A stretch of DNA of 64,000 bases from a virus. The number at the start of each line of letters is the position of its first letter. Positions within the stretch are counted from its first letter, which is position 1. A program made the position numbers and the translations under genes. The stretch is taken from IMG/VR virus record IMGVR_UViG_3300036791_000759, positions 1-64,000 of that record. One strand, written 5' to 3'. The notes beneath the pieces are model-generated. The model was not told where the DNA came from and ran no database searches. It saw only the letters and a program-made list of their open reading frames with translations. Below are positions 56,384 through 64,000 of the stretch, piece after piece.

Positions 56384-58260
56384 TAATCAGTGGGGATTTC
56401 GAGACGACTTTTACAAAAGAGTATTCGCTCTCGAAACTCTCCGAGGTCGAGTACATCCTCGACCCCCGCTTTCAAGCGATCATGCTCAGCCTCAAGTTTG
56501 GTGATCGTCCTTCGCAGGTGCATATCGGCGAAGCAGCGATCGCCAAAGCGCTTGCAGAGATCGACTGGGCCAACGTTGCCTGGCTTTCTCACAACACCAG
56601 ATTTGATGGCGCCATCCTCGCATGGCGCTTTGGCCATGTGCCCAAGATGTACCTGGACACGCTGTCGATGGCGCGGGCCACGACGCACTGGTATCTCGGC
56701 AGCTCCAGCCTCCGCCGGGTCAGCGACTGCCTTGGCTTGCCGCCCAAGGGCAACGAGGTTGAGAACGCCATCGGCAAGCGGCTGGAGGATTTCACCCCCG
56801 CCGAGCTGGACCGCTACGCGATGTACTGCATGCGGGATAACGATAACTGCCGGGAGATCTTTGACCAGCTGCGGGCGTATTTCTGCGGCGAGGAACTGCG
56901 TCTTATCGACCTGGTGATGCGCATGTTTATCCTGCCGCAGATCCAGCTCGATACCGAGATCCTCAAGGATCACCACGCCCATGTCGTGCGCGAGAAGCAG
57001 AAGCTCTTAGCCTATGTGGAGACCATCGATCCGATAAGGTTTAGCTCGAACCAGCAGTTTAAGCAGCTGCTCGAAGAATACGGCGTCGAGGTGCCGATGA
57101 AAACCTCGCCCACCACCGGCGAGGCAATCCCGGCGTTGGCGCGGGGCGACTGGCAGTTTAAGGAATTACTGGCCGACCAGTCTCAGCCTCATGAGGTTCA
57201 GGCCATCCTGGCAGCGCGTGTCGCGGTCAAATCAACATTGGAAGAGACCCGCAGCTTCAAGCTGTGGGAGTTGTCTAAGACCGACTGGCCGCGTCAGGGA
57301 CGGGGCTGGGCCCCGGTGCCGCTAAAGTATTATGGCGCGCGGCCGGGCCGGCTCGCCGGCGACGGCGGGATGAACTGGCAGAACATCATGCGCGGCTCGC
57401 CCATACGTAAGGCGATCAAGGCGCCCCCGGGCATGCGCATAATCCACCGTGATGCGTCGCAGATCGAAGCCAGGATGGTGGCCTGGCTGGCGGTGTGCAT
57501 CCCCCTCGTCGAGGCGTTCGCCGCCAGGCGCGATGTCTACTGCGAGTTCGCGTCGATCGTCTACCAGCGCCCGATTACCCCTAAGGATGTGAAGGAGCGC
57601 TTTGTCGGCAAGACCTGCATCCTGGGGCTGGGCTATGGCTGCGGGCCGCCACGCTTTCGCCACATGCTCTTTATCGGTAACGGCGGCATATCGGTGGCGA
57701 TCGAGCCCGAGGAGGCTCAGCGGATCGTCTATAGCTACCGTAGCAACTACCCCGAGATACCGGATCTGTGGGGCCAGGCGCAGACCCTGCTGCGCCTCAT
57801 GGCCGAGAACGACCGGGCCGATCCCAAGACGCTTGAGCGGTTGCTGTTTGGCCGGGCCAAGCTGACACCGCTTGAGGCGATGCTGCAGCTGCCCAACCGG
57901 ATGAAGATCTACTACCCCGAGCTGCACTGGCAGGACGACCAGATGGTCTACAAGAGCGCGCACGGGGCATGGCGCAAGATCTATGGCGCCAAAGCTATCG
58001 AGAACATCTGCCAGGCGCTGGCGCGGATCGTCGTGACCGACGCTGCGGTGCGCGTCTACGAAGAGACTGGCTACTACCCGTTCCTCACCACCCACGACAG
58101 CTTGGACTACTGCGTACCCTTGGACGAGGCCGAGGCAATGGATGCCGAGCTGGAGCGCCAGTTCGCGCTGGTGCCGACATGGGCCCAGGGGCTGCCGCTG
58201 GCCAGCGAGGGCGGTTGGGGCGCGACACTGCACGATGCCGAGCAGAAGGTGAACGCATGA
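56380..58260 (+). CDS. Family A DNA polymerase with 3'-5' exonuclease
   Basis: A 626-residue polymerase. The exonuclease domain shows ISGDFETTF (Exo I), WLSHNTRFDGAIL (Exo II) and RYAMYCMRDNDNC (Exo III). The polymerase domain has motif A RDASQIEARMVAW (about residue 358), an O-helix-like motif B FVGKTCILGLGYG, and motif C THDSLDY (near 572), where Ser replaces the usual Glu of HDE. There is no 5' nuclease domain, as in T7-like enzymes. The ATG at 56380, overlapping the HNH stop, is preferred over TTG at 56374. It replicates the phage genome. Confidence 0.9.
   Translation: MIISGDFETTFTKEYSLSKLSEVEYILDPRFQAIMLSLKFGDRPSQVHIGEAAIAKALAEIDWANVAWLSHNTRFDGAILAWRFGHVPKMYLDTLSMARATTHWYLGSSSLRRVSDCLGLPPKGNEVENAIGKRLEDFTPAELDRYAMYCMRDNDNCREIFDQLRAYFCGEELRLIDLVMRMFILPQIQLDTEILKDHHAHVVREKQKLLAYVETIDPIRFSSNQQFKQLLEEYGVEVPMKTSPTTGEAIPALARGDWQFKELLADQSQPHEVQAILAARVAVKSTLEETRSFKLWELSKTDWPRQGRGWAPVPLKYYGARPGRLAGDGGMNWQNIMRGSPIRKAIKAPPGMRIIHRDASQIEARMVAWLAVCIPLVEAFAARRDVYCEFASIVYQRPITPKDVKERFVGKTCILGLGYGCGPPRFRHMLFIGNGGISVAIEPEEAQRIVYSYRSNYPEIPDLWGQAQTLLRLMAENDRADPKTLERLLFGRAKLTPLEAMLQLPNRMKIYYPELHWQDDQMVYKSAHGAWRKIYGAKAIENICQALARIVVTDAAVRVYEETGYYPFLTTHDSLDYCVPLDEAEAMDAELERQFALVPTWAQGLPLASEGGWGATLHDAEQKVNA
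57732..57746. promoter_or_regulatory. Motif A site inside coding sequence
   Basis: TAGCTACCGTAGCAA is read as SYRSN in the polymerase gene, next to a half motif B (CTATAG at 57728-57733). Confidence 0.5.
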
Positions 58261-58745
58261 GCGACGATTACGACCCCAATACGACGGACGACGAGTTTAA
58301 GCTGGTCGCTGTCCGTAAGGCGGCGGCGAACGACATCAACGATGAAATTTATACTGGCACGCTCGAAGACAAAGGATTTACCCACCAACAATGCGAGGAA
58401 GTATTCGAGTATTTCCGAGAGATCATTGGTGCGTACAAGTTAGAATTTGACTGGGGCTGTAGCCTTTGGGTTGACAACGACCATACTAAACATGAGGGAT
58501 TTAGCTACACAGGTTTTAAAGATTACGACGACAATGCGCTGACTGTGTGGTGGCAAGACCCGCCGGTCAGTATAAGGTTTGGCATGGACGACATGCGTCG
58601 GGCAGTTCGTGAGTACGCCACTTCTTATGATGAGGATAAAGACGGATCCGAAATACTAGTGCGACGCGAAACATTACAGATGCTTAGGTCATGGTATGAC
58701 TGCATTAATACTTTGATAGTCGAGATTGAGGATGAACTGAAATGA
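58257..58745 (+). CDS. 162-residue acidic protein
   Basis: It overlaps the polymerase stop (ATGA). It is very acidic (MSDDYDPNTTDDEF...), with WGCSLWVDNDHTKHEGFSYTGF in the centre and a helical end. The more AT-rich middle differs from the surrounding genes. Function unknown; it could be a DNA-mimic-type inhibitor given charge and size, but this is only composition. Confidence 0.65.
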   Translation: MSDDYDPNTTDDEFKLVAVRKAAANDINDEIYTGTLEDKGFTHQQCEEVFEYFREIIGAYKLEFDWGCSLWVDNDHTKHEGFSYTGFKDYDDNALTVWWQDPPVSIRFGMDDMRRAVREYATSYDEDKDGSEILVRRETLQMLRSWYDCINTLIVEIEDELK

Positions 58746-58954
58746 TATCGATGGAAGAGTGGGAAGCGCGCATCAACGCAGTCGCGGAGCAGCTCCAGGG
58801 GCTCTCGGTGATCGACGCGGTGGCTGTGCTCAACACCATGCTGGTGCGTCTGATCAACACCGCGCCGCCCGAGCTGCAGCACATCCTGTCGATGAAGGTG
58901 GCGGCGCTGATGATCGGCGCCAAATCAGAGGAAGAATCAAGGGAGCTGCACTGA
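58742..58954 (+). CDS. 70-residue helical protein
   Basis: MISMEEWEARINAVAEQLQGLSVIDAVAVLNTMLVRLINTAPPELQHILSMKVAALMIGAKSEEE forms a compact helical bundle of a type often seen in small phage proteins. It overlaps its neighbours by a few bases. Function unknown. Confidence 0.65.
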   Translation: MISMEEWEARINAVAEQLQGLSVIDAVAVLNTMLVRLINTAPPELQHILSMKVAALMIGAKSEEESRELH

Positions 58955-59496
58955 TGGCGTGCTACGCGGATGATCTGACAACGCAAATTCGCAAACTAGC
59001 CGAAACCTTCGCATACCCTCTCCTCAGCGGGCGTGATGGACAATGGACGGCCGAGGAACTTGAGCCTGTTTTGAGCGAGTTCGTGACCGCCGTCCGCGCC
59101 GCACCCGGCCCGCCGAGTGAGGCAGATGTCGAGCGCGTCAGAAGTGCCATCATGGGGGTGGGCGGTTGGTATCCGGCACAGGAAACCAATGTTGCAGTGG
59201 CAACCCGTATAGCCCGCGCCGCCATCGCTGCTATGGGGCAAGTAACAGACCCGACCCCGCCAGCGAGTGATCTGAGTGATGCCGCAAAGGCTTGGTACAC
59301 ATACATTGATCTTGAGCCGACCGTTCACGGGAAAATCCAAGGTCTTGCCGCCGTCCGCGCCGAAGCCAAGGCCGAGCAGCACGCAGCGGATGTGAAGATG
59401 CTGCGAGACAATATGCACCTGTTCCTTCCCATTCATGAGGGCCTGGATGTGGCGCGGCGCATCGCCGACTTCCTCGAACAGAGAGGGCCAAAATGA
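58954..59496 (+). CDS. 180-residue protein
   Basis: The ATG at 58954 overlaps the previous stop (TGATG). It contains TQIRKLAETFAYPLL, AEELEPVLSEFVTAV and ATRIARAAIAAMG helices and a second helical part (AKAWYTYIDLEPTVHGKIQGLAAVRAEAKAEQHAADVKML). Function unknown; overlaps the exonuclease gene start. Confidence 0.65.
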   Translation: MACYADDLTTQIRKLAETFAYPLLSGRDGQWTAEELEPVLSEFVTAVRAAPGPPSEADVERVRSAIMGVGGWYPAQETNVAVATRIARAAIAAMGQVTDPTPPASDLSDAAKAWYTYIDLEPTVHGKIQGLAAVRAEAKAEQHAADVKMLRDNMHLFLPIHEGLDVARRIADFLEQRGPK

Positions 59497-60155
59497 GTTT
59501 CGCCTGGAGCTACTCGCGCCTCAAAAATTTCGAGACCTGCCCGAAGCGGCACTACCACTACGACATCGCCAAGGATATCACCGAGGAGGAGTCGGGCGCG
59601 CTGCTCGAAGGGCACGACACCCACAAAGCGTTTGAGCTGCGGGTCTCACGCAAGCAGAAGCTGCCACCAAACCTGGCGCGGCACGAGAGCTGGATCCAGA
59701 TGCTGGTGAAGCCACCGGGTTTTGCCTATGCCGAGCAGAAGCTGGCACTCAACAGCTTTTTTGAGCCGGTCGGGTTCTTTGCCGACAATGTGTGGTTCCG
59801 CTGCGTGCTCGACTTCACCAAGGTGATGGACAGCTTTGCCGTGGTCGTCGACTACAAGACCGGCAAGGTGGGCGACGACGACACCCAGCTGTCGCTGCAG
59901 GCGGCGACGGTCTTTCACACCATCCCGGCGATCAACCGGGTGCGATCGGGGATGGCCTTTGTCAACTACGATAAAGTTGTCAGCAAGGTTTATCATCGTA
60001 GCGATATCCCGTTGATCTGGAACAAGATGTTGCCGCGCGTCAAGAAGTACGAAGCGGCGATGCACCATAAGGAATACCCACCCACCCCGTCGGGTCTCTG
60101 CGTCAAATACTGCGGGGTGGTGAGCTGTCCCTATCATGGGAAAGGAACGCGGTGA
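59493..60155 (+). CDS. RecB/Cas4-like PD-(D/E)XK exonuclease
   Basis: A 220-residue nuclease: SYSRLKNFETCPKRHYHYD at the N-terminus (the conserved Cys and Tyr/Arg of Cas4/RecB nucleases), HDTHKAFE, CVLDFTK and VVDYKTGK (Asp and Glu/Lys motif III), QLSLQAATVF (Gln motif), and a C-terminal CVKYCGVVSC cluster. The pattern fits an Fe-S or zinc-containing ssDNA exonuclease of the phage recombination and replication module. The last part is repeated at the start of the window. Confidence 0.87.
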   Translation: MSFAWSYSRLKNFETCPKRHYHYDIAKDITEEESGALLEGHDTHKAFELRVSRKQKLPPNLARHESWIQMLVKPPGFAYAEQKLALNSFFEPVGFFADNVWFRCVLDFTKVMDSFAVVVDYKTGKVGDDDTQLSLQAATVFHTIPAINRVRSGMAFVNYDKVVSKVYHRSDIPLIWNKMLPRVKKYEAAMHHKEYPPTPSGLCVKYCGVVSCPYHGKGTR

Positions 60156-60313
60156 TGATAATCGAGGTGATTCTGATCGTTGATCTATTTTTGTGGTTCC
60201 TCACCTTGTTGCCGGTGCCGCCGGCGGCGCAGTTTAGCTGGGCGTCGAGCTGGTTTGCCTGGATCGCCGCTGTGCTGCTGGCACTCTTCCTCTTTATCCC
60301 TGGCCTTAGATGA
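60155..60313 (+). CDS. Two-helix membrane protein, copy 2
   Basis: Homologue of the protein at 351-509, same length (52 residues). The N-terminal third is diverged (MIIEVILIVDLFLWF) and the rest nearly identical. It directly follows the exonuclease because the zinc-binding gene of copy 1 is absent here. Confidence 0.65.
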   Translation: MIIEVILIVDLFLWFLTLLPVPPAAQFSWASSWFAWIAAVLLALFLFIPGLR

Positions 60314-60477
60314 AGGCGCCTGACCGCATGGTCTCAAAGACCGAGGCTGCGTTCGAGCACCCGGCCAAGGGGCCACACCACTGTTCGCAGTGTACTCACT
60401 TCAAGGTCGGGCGCTGCGAAGTGGTGCGCGGGTTTATCTCGCCGCTTGACTGGTGCAAGTACTGGCAACGGAAATGA
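60310..60477 (+). CDS. Small Cys-rich protein, copy 2
   Basis: 55 residues, homologous to 506-673 with several substitutions (SPLDWCKYW in place of QPGDWCKYW) but all cysteines kept. Confidence 0.65.
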   Translation: MKAPDRMVSKTEAAFEHPAKGPHHCSQCTHFKVGRCEVVRGFISPLDWCKYWQRK

Positions 60478-60656
60478 TGCACGATGCACTACCGATAGAA
60501 GCTACGCTTATCCGCGCAGCAAAGGCGCGGATTCTCTCGCTTGAAAGTGAGATTGAGAGTTACCGTGTCGATGACCCTGAGCGACGCCGATTACAAACTC
60601 GTTTGACTGAAGAACGAAATAATCTCACCTGGCAACTTCGGAGACTCCAGGTATGA
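60474..60656 (+). CDS. 60-residue coiled-coil protein unique to copy 2
   Basis: MMHDALPIEATLIRAAKARILSLESEIESYRVDDPERRRLQTRL... is a single long amphipathic helix. The ATG overlaps the previous stop and its end overlaps the VRR-NUC start. It has no counterpart in copy 1, where the two neighbours are fused by ATGA overlap. Function unknown. Confidence 0.6.
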   Translation: MMHDALPIEATLIRAAKARILSLESEIESYRVDDPERRRLQTRLTEERNNLTWQLRRLQV

Positions 60657-60994
60657 AAACCGTCGTTTCCGAGGCGAGAGTAAAAGTTAAAATCAAAAAA
60701 GTCCTCGATAATTATAGGAGCTATATATATTATTACATGCCCGTACCAGGTGGGTACGGGCGATCGACACTGGATTACTTGGGGTTCTGCTGCGGCTTGG
60801 GGTTTGCCATTGAGGCAAAGAGCAGTGTTGGCAACCCGACAGAGCGCCAGCTGGCAATCATGCAGCAGATCACGGCGGTACACGTCCCGGTGTTTATCGT
60901 GCGCGATGACGCATCACTGGCGCAGTTGGATCAATGGCTCAACACGGTCACGACCAAATGGCGGGGGCGACATGAACCAAATAATGCTGCGTGA
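60653..60994 (+). CDS. VRR-NUC domain nuclease, copy 2
   Basis: 113 residues with the same catalytic pattern as 670-1011 (GGYGRSTLDYLG, FAIEAKSS) and a few substitutions. It contains motif B TATAG-GAG-CTATA at 60713-60725. Confidence 0.85.
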   Translation: MKTVVSEARVKVKIKKVLDNYRSYIYYYMPVPGGYGRSTLDYLGFCCGLGFAIEAKSSVGNPTERQLAIMQQITAVHVPVFIVRDDASLAQLDQWLNTVTTKWRGRHEPNNAA

Positions 60995-61187
60995 GCAGCT
61001 GCAGATTGCGATTGACTGGCCGTGGTGTCTGCATCCGGTCTACCGGATCCAGTGGACACGGGGGTTTCACGGTGGGCTGGAGCATCGCGCCGGCACCCGC
61101 AACGACCGCAGGTTCAAGCGGGTTGCTACCGTAGCAAAGGAAGCGAGCAATGAAGCCGAGACAGGTGAGCATCGTTCCGCTGCCTAA
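60972..61187 (+). CDS. 71-residue protein, copy 2
   Basis: Differs from 989-1204 only in the first 15 residues. Sequence identity between the two window ends becomes complete inside this gene, from 61015 on. Confidence 0.5.
   Translation: MNQIMLREQLQIAIDWPWCLHPVYRIQWTRGFHGGLEHRAGTRNDRRFKRVATVAKEASNEAETGEHRSAA
61123..61137. promoter_or_regulatory. Motif A palindrome, duplicate of 1140-1154
   Basis: Perfect TTGCTACCGTAGCAA in the identical repeated section. Confidence 0.7.
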
Positions 61188-61422
61188 GCCCGAGATCGAC
61201 GAGATGGTCAAAGGGCTCGAAGAGATGACCAAGCAGGTAAAGGCCGGCGAGTTTGTCTCTTACATCATCGGCGCCTTTAGAGAGGACGCCAAGTTTATTA
61301 GCGTCGAGCGCGGCCGGGCGATGAGCCGCCTGCAGATCATCGGGATTTTAGAGTGCTGGAAGGCCGATATGCTCGACACGATGCCATCCGTCAGTGAGAT
61401 GAAACTGCCAGACCCTGAATGA
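61150..61422 (+). CDS. 90-residue protein, copy 2
   Basis: Identical to 1167-1439; same leader and coupling to the helicase gene. Confidence 0.75.
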   Translation: MKPRQVSIVPLPKPEIDEMVKGLEEMTKQVKAGEFVSYIIGAFREDAKFISVERGRAMSRLQIIGILECWKADMLDTMPSVSEMKLPDPE

Positions 61423-63899
61423 TGTTTCTCACCGCTGACGCACGACACCTCGTTATGCCGTGGCGACCCGATGTCGCCCGGTTAATCCCCCATGCACGGG
61501 AGTTCACCCATGAAGGACAACGCATGTTAGTACTGCCAAACAAACACGACGAAACCAGACTGGTGCGCAACCTCGGGCTCGCGGTCCCGCCGCCGGTGCT
61601 GACCCGTTATGACTGGCTGGGTCAGACCCCGTGGGCGATCCAGCGCACGACGACAGCGATGCTGACCGAGAACCAGCGGGCCTTTGTGCTGAACGAGTTT
61701 GGTTGTGTCGATGGCAGCACGGAGTATCTGTCGCCCGAAGGGTGGCGACATATATCTGACTATCAAGGCGGCTTAGTTGCGGAGTATCGCCCCGAGACAG
61801 GCTCAATCGGGTTTGTCGAGGCTGAGTATGTAAAGCAGCCATGCGATGAGATGATCCGGTTCAAGACGCGCTATGGCATCGACCAGCTTCTGTCGCCCGA
61901 GCACCGCGTGCTTTATGTGGATCGTGCTGGCGAGACAAAAGTAGCCTCGGCGCAGTCTCTCTATGACCGCTACGACCGGATGCGTAACAAAGACGTGAGG
62001 TTCATTACGACCTTCCGGGTTGACGATGGCCGTGTCATACCCATGACTGACGCGGAGTTGCGGGTGCATGTCGCACTCACCGCCGATGGTTATACGCCTT
62101 ACAACGAGCGCGTAGATGTCCGGCTAAAGAAGCCCCGCAAGATTGCCCGCATGGAGCAACTGCTTAACGATGCCAGCATAACTTTTACCAGTGTCCCAGT
62201 ACAACCTGTTGGCTTCTTTAAGTTCACTTTTAACTGGCCCCATAAGAAAGGTTTCCAGTTTGGCTACGACATTTGCCAACATCAACTCGAAGTCATTGCC
62301 GACGAAGTAGTTCATTGGGATGGGTCGCAGCGCAAGGCCGGACTGTTTGAGTTCTCGTCGAGCAAATACGACGAGGCTAACTTTATCCAATTTGCCTACG
62401 CCGCGTCTGGTCGATGCGCATCTATCGGCTTGTCCGAACGTTATCGCCGGGGAGGTGAAGAGTGGGAATGGCGTGTGACGGCGCGTCGTAAATCCCTGAT
62501 CGGGTTTACTCAGGCAAGTCAGCGGGCAACTCGCGCTATCACCAAGGAGCCGAGCCCCGACGGGTTTAAGTACTGCTTCATGGTGCCCAGCACGTTCCTG
62601 CTGTTGCGGCGCAATGGTTGCATTTTCGTAACCGGGAATACCGGGAAGACCAGATCGGTGATCTGGGCGGCCGACTGGCTGAAGCGCAGCGCCAATATCG
62701 GTCCGGTGCTGATCACCGCGCCGCTCTCGACCTTGACCCCGGTATGGGAGGCCGAGCTATTTAAACTACTGCCACGCGGCCGGGTCCAGGTGCTGCACGG
62801 CGACCGCGCCACCCGGCTCGAACGCCTGAAGCAAGATGCTGACTTTTATATCATCAACCACCACGGTCTAAAGCTGATCCAGAAGGAGCTGCTCGCGAAG
62901 AAGTTCCGGGTGTTTGTCATCGATGAACTCGCGGTTTTCCGCAACCGGCGCACTGGCCTCTGGAAGGCAGCGGCGGCGATCGTCGCGCAGACCGAGTGGG
63001 CCTGGGGCCTGACCGGCTCACCTACCCCCAAGGCGCCGACCGACGCCTGGGCGCAGATCCACATGCTGACCCCGGGCAACACGACGCGGACCTGGGTCAG
63101 GTTTCGTGACCTGACCATGCGCCAGATCACCCAGTTCAAGTGGGTACGCCGGTCGGGCGCGCAGGAGCTGATCCACCAGCAGATGCAGCCGAGCGTGCGG
63201 TTTGCACTGGAGGACGTGACCGAGCTGCCGCCCACCACCCACCGGCAGATCCCGGTGCCGCTGGAGCCCGAGGCCAAGCGAGCCTACGAGATTATGTTTA
63301 ATAAGATGCGACTGCTCTACGAGAACCATGAGATCACCGCCGTCAACGAGGGTGTGCTGCAATCCAAGCTTCTCCAGGTGGCGTGTGGGTCGATCTACAC
63401 CGATCGCGATGGCAAGGTTGAGCTGCCGGCGGCCGGGCGGCTCGACGCGTTAAAGGACATCGTCGAGAGCACCTCGCGCAAGGTGATCGTCTTTGTGCCG
63501 TTCATCCATGCGCTGGAGCGCGTGGCCGACTACCTGCGGGACACCGAGGAGGTAGCTGTGGTGCATGGCTCAACCCCCGTCGGGCAGCGCAACAAGATTT
63601 TCTCGGGGTTTCAGAACGAAGAGAGACCCCGGGTTATCGTCGCGCACCCGGCCTGCATGTCGCATGGCCTGACCCTGACCGCCGCCAACACCATCGTCTG
63701 GTACTGTCCGACAAACAACTTCGAGACCTACGAGCAGGCGAACGCCCGCGTTCGCCGTCCGGGCCAGACCGCAAAAACCTTGATCGCCCACCTGGTGGGG
63801 ACGCCGATTGAGCGGCTGTGCTACGCCAGGCTGCAGGACCGGGGGATCTTCCAGGGTGTGTTGCTCGATCTGTTCCACCAGCAGGAACTGGAGTTCTGA
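61419..63899 (+). CDS. SNF2-family helicase with intein, copy 2
   Basis: Identical to 1436-3916, including the intein and all motifs. It belongs to the redundant end of the window rather than to a second functional gene. Confidence 0.93.
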   Translation: MMFLTADARHLVMPWRPDVARLIPHAREFTHEGQRMLVLPNKHDETRLVRNLGLAVPPPVLTRYDWLGQTPWAIQRTTTAMLTENQRAFVLNEFGCVDGSTEYLSPEGWRHISDYQGGLVAEYRPETGSIGFVEAEYVKQPCDEMIRFKTRYGIDQLLSPEHRVLYVDRAGETKVASAQSLYDRYDRMRNKDVRFITTFRVDDGRVIPMTDAELRVHVALTADGYTPYNERVDVRLKKPRKIARMEQLLNDASITFTSVPVQPVGFFKFTFNWPHKKGFQFGYDICQHQLEVIADEVVHWDGSQRKAGLFEFSSSKYDEANFIQFAYAASGRCASIGLSERYRRGGEEWEWRVTARRKSLIGFTQASQRATRAITKEPSPDGFKYCFMVPSTFLLLRRNGCIFVTGNTGKTRSVIWAADWLKRSANIGPVLITAPLSTLTPVWEAELFKLLPRGRVQVLHGDRATRLERLKQDADFYIINHHGLKLIQKELLAKKFRVFVIDELAVFRNRRTGLWKAAAAIVAQTEWAWGLTGSPTPKAPTDAWAQIHMLTPGNTTRTWVRFRDLTMRQITQFKWVRRSGAQELIHQQMQPSVRFALEDVTELPPTTHRQIPVPLEPEAKRAYEIMFNKMRLLYENHEITAVNEGVLQSKLLQVACGSIYTDRDGKVELPAAGRLDALKDIVESTSRKVIVFVPFIHALERVADYLRDTEEVAVVHGSTPVGQRNKIFSGFQNEERPRVIVAHPACMSHGLTLTAANTIVWYCPTNNFETYEQANARVRRPGQTAKTLIAHLVGTPIERLCYARLQDRGIFQGVLLDLFHQQELEF
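61704..62639 (+). other. Intein in helicase, copy 2
   Basis: Identical to the intein at 1721-2656 (Cys start, Gly-Asn end). Confidence 0.9.
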
Positions 63900-63901
63900 T
63901 C

Positions 63902-64000
63902 ATGACACTACAAGTTGAATGGTTTGATGAGAGACGTGAGCCTCAACACCCGCCTGATCCGCGCTACCCCAATGGGATCGATATCGACACGACGACCTTC
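63902..64000 (+). CDS. 100-residue CxxC protein, 5' fragment, copy 2
   Basis: The first 33 codons of the gene seen complete at 3919-4221. The window ends inside it. Confidence 0.7.
   Translation, partial: MTLQVEWFDERREPQHPPDPRYPNGIDIDTTTF

Larger units (their letters stand above)
60040..64000. repeat. Right copy of the redundant end
   Basis: Counterpart of 1-4017. In its first kilobase it lacks the zinc-binding gene of the left copy and has the coiled-coil gene at 60474 instead. Confidence 0.85.

Noticed and set aside
57322-58233. 303-codon frame opposite the DNA polymerase
   Set aside because: It is antisense to conserved polymerase motifs and its translation looks like a codon-complement artefact.
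60040-64000. Genuine long terminal repeat or tandem prophage
   Set aside because: The shared part is identical only past 1032 while the first kilobase is diverged with gene gain/loss, which fits a circular map assembled from variants better; it is kept as a finding, not as a biological repeat.

Overview
The window is essentially one complete genome of a temperate, short-tailed (podovirus-like) double-stranded DNA phage, about 60 kb and GC-rich, plus about 4 kb of repeated end. Bases 1032-4017 recur exactly at 61015-64000 (offset 59,983). The preceding kilobase recurs as a diverged version with different small genes. This is the pattern of a circularly permuted phage assembled past its own start from a mixed population. 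DnaA-type boxes and GC-rich genes suggest a Gram-negative, probably proteobacterial host. I cannot name the host or any close relative.

Layout (circular reading). (1) About 45.2 kb through 60 kb and on to 10 kb, mostly + strand, are control, accessory and replication genes: small HTH regulators, a ribbon-helix-helix protein, a MoxR-like AAA+ / DUF3150-like / zincin-VWA cluster, an HNH endonuclease, family A DNA polymerase, a RecB/Cas4-like exonuclease, VRR-NUC nuclease, SNF2 helicase with an intein, an ssDNA-binding-like protein, primase-helicase, an excisionase-like protein and tyrosine integrase. (2) 10.2-40.5 kb, - strand, is a virion operon: portal, LPD23-like metallopeptidase, scaffold, major capsid, adaptors, two S74-type tail fibres, nozzle-like protein and four ejection-type proteins, including a 2,347-residue polyvalent protein and a lysozyme/SGNH fusion. 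(3) 40.5-43.4 kb, + strand, holds the terminase genes; TerL carries an intein with an HNH gene nested in another frame. (4) 43.5-48.2 kb is a mosaic of small genes, a possible origin with three DnaA boxes, and an isolated cargo-like transcription unit.

Two dispersed palindromes run through the genome. Motif A (TTGCTACSGTAGCAA, 18 sites plus one duplicate) occurs both between genes and inside coding regions in different reading frames. Motif B (TATAG-N3-CTATA, about 10 good sites plus half-site variants) sits mainly in promoter-like gaps. They look like binding sites of phage regulators: operators, stoperators or segregation sites. In the 48.5-53.4 kb accessory region, motif A precedes nearly every transcription unit, and three genes share a longer 5' leader containing it.

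Working model: the integrase and regulators maintain lysogeny; the primase-helicase, PolA, helicase and nucleases replicate the genome; TerS/TerL fill proheads built from portal, scaffold and capsid; and the ejected enzymes breach the envelope. The MoxR/VWA cluster is the best candidate for an undescribed accessory system. The TerL intein with a nested HNH gene and the motif A/B networks are the most unusual sequence architectures.
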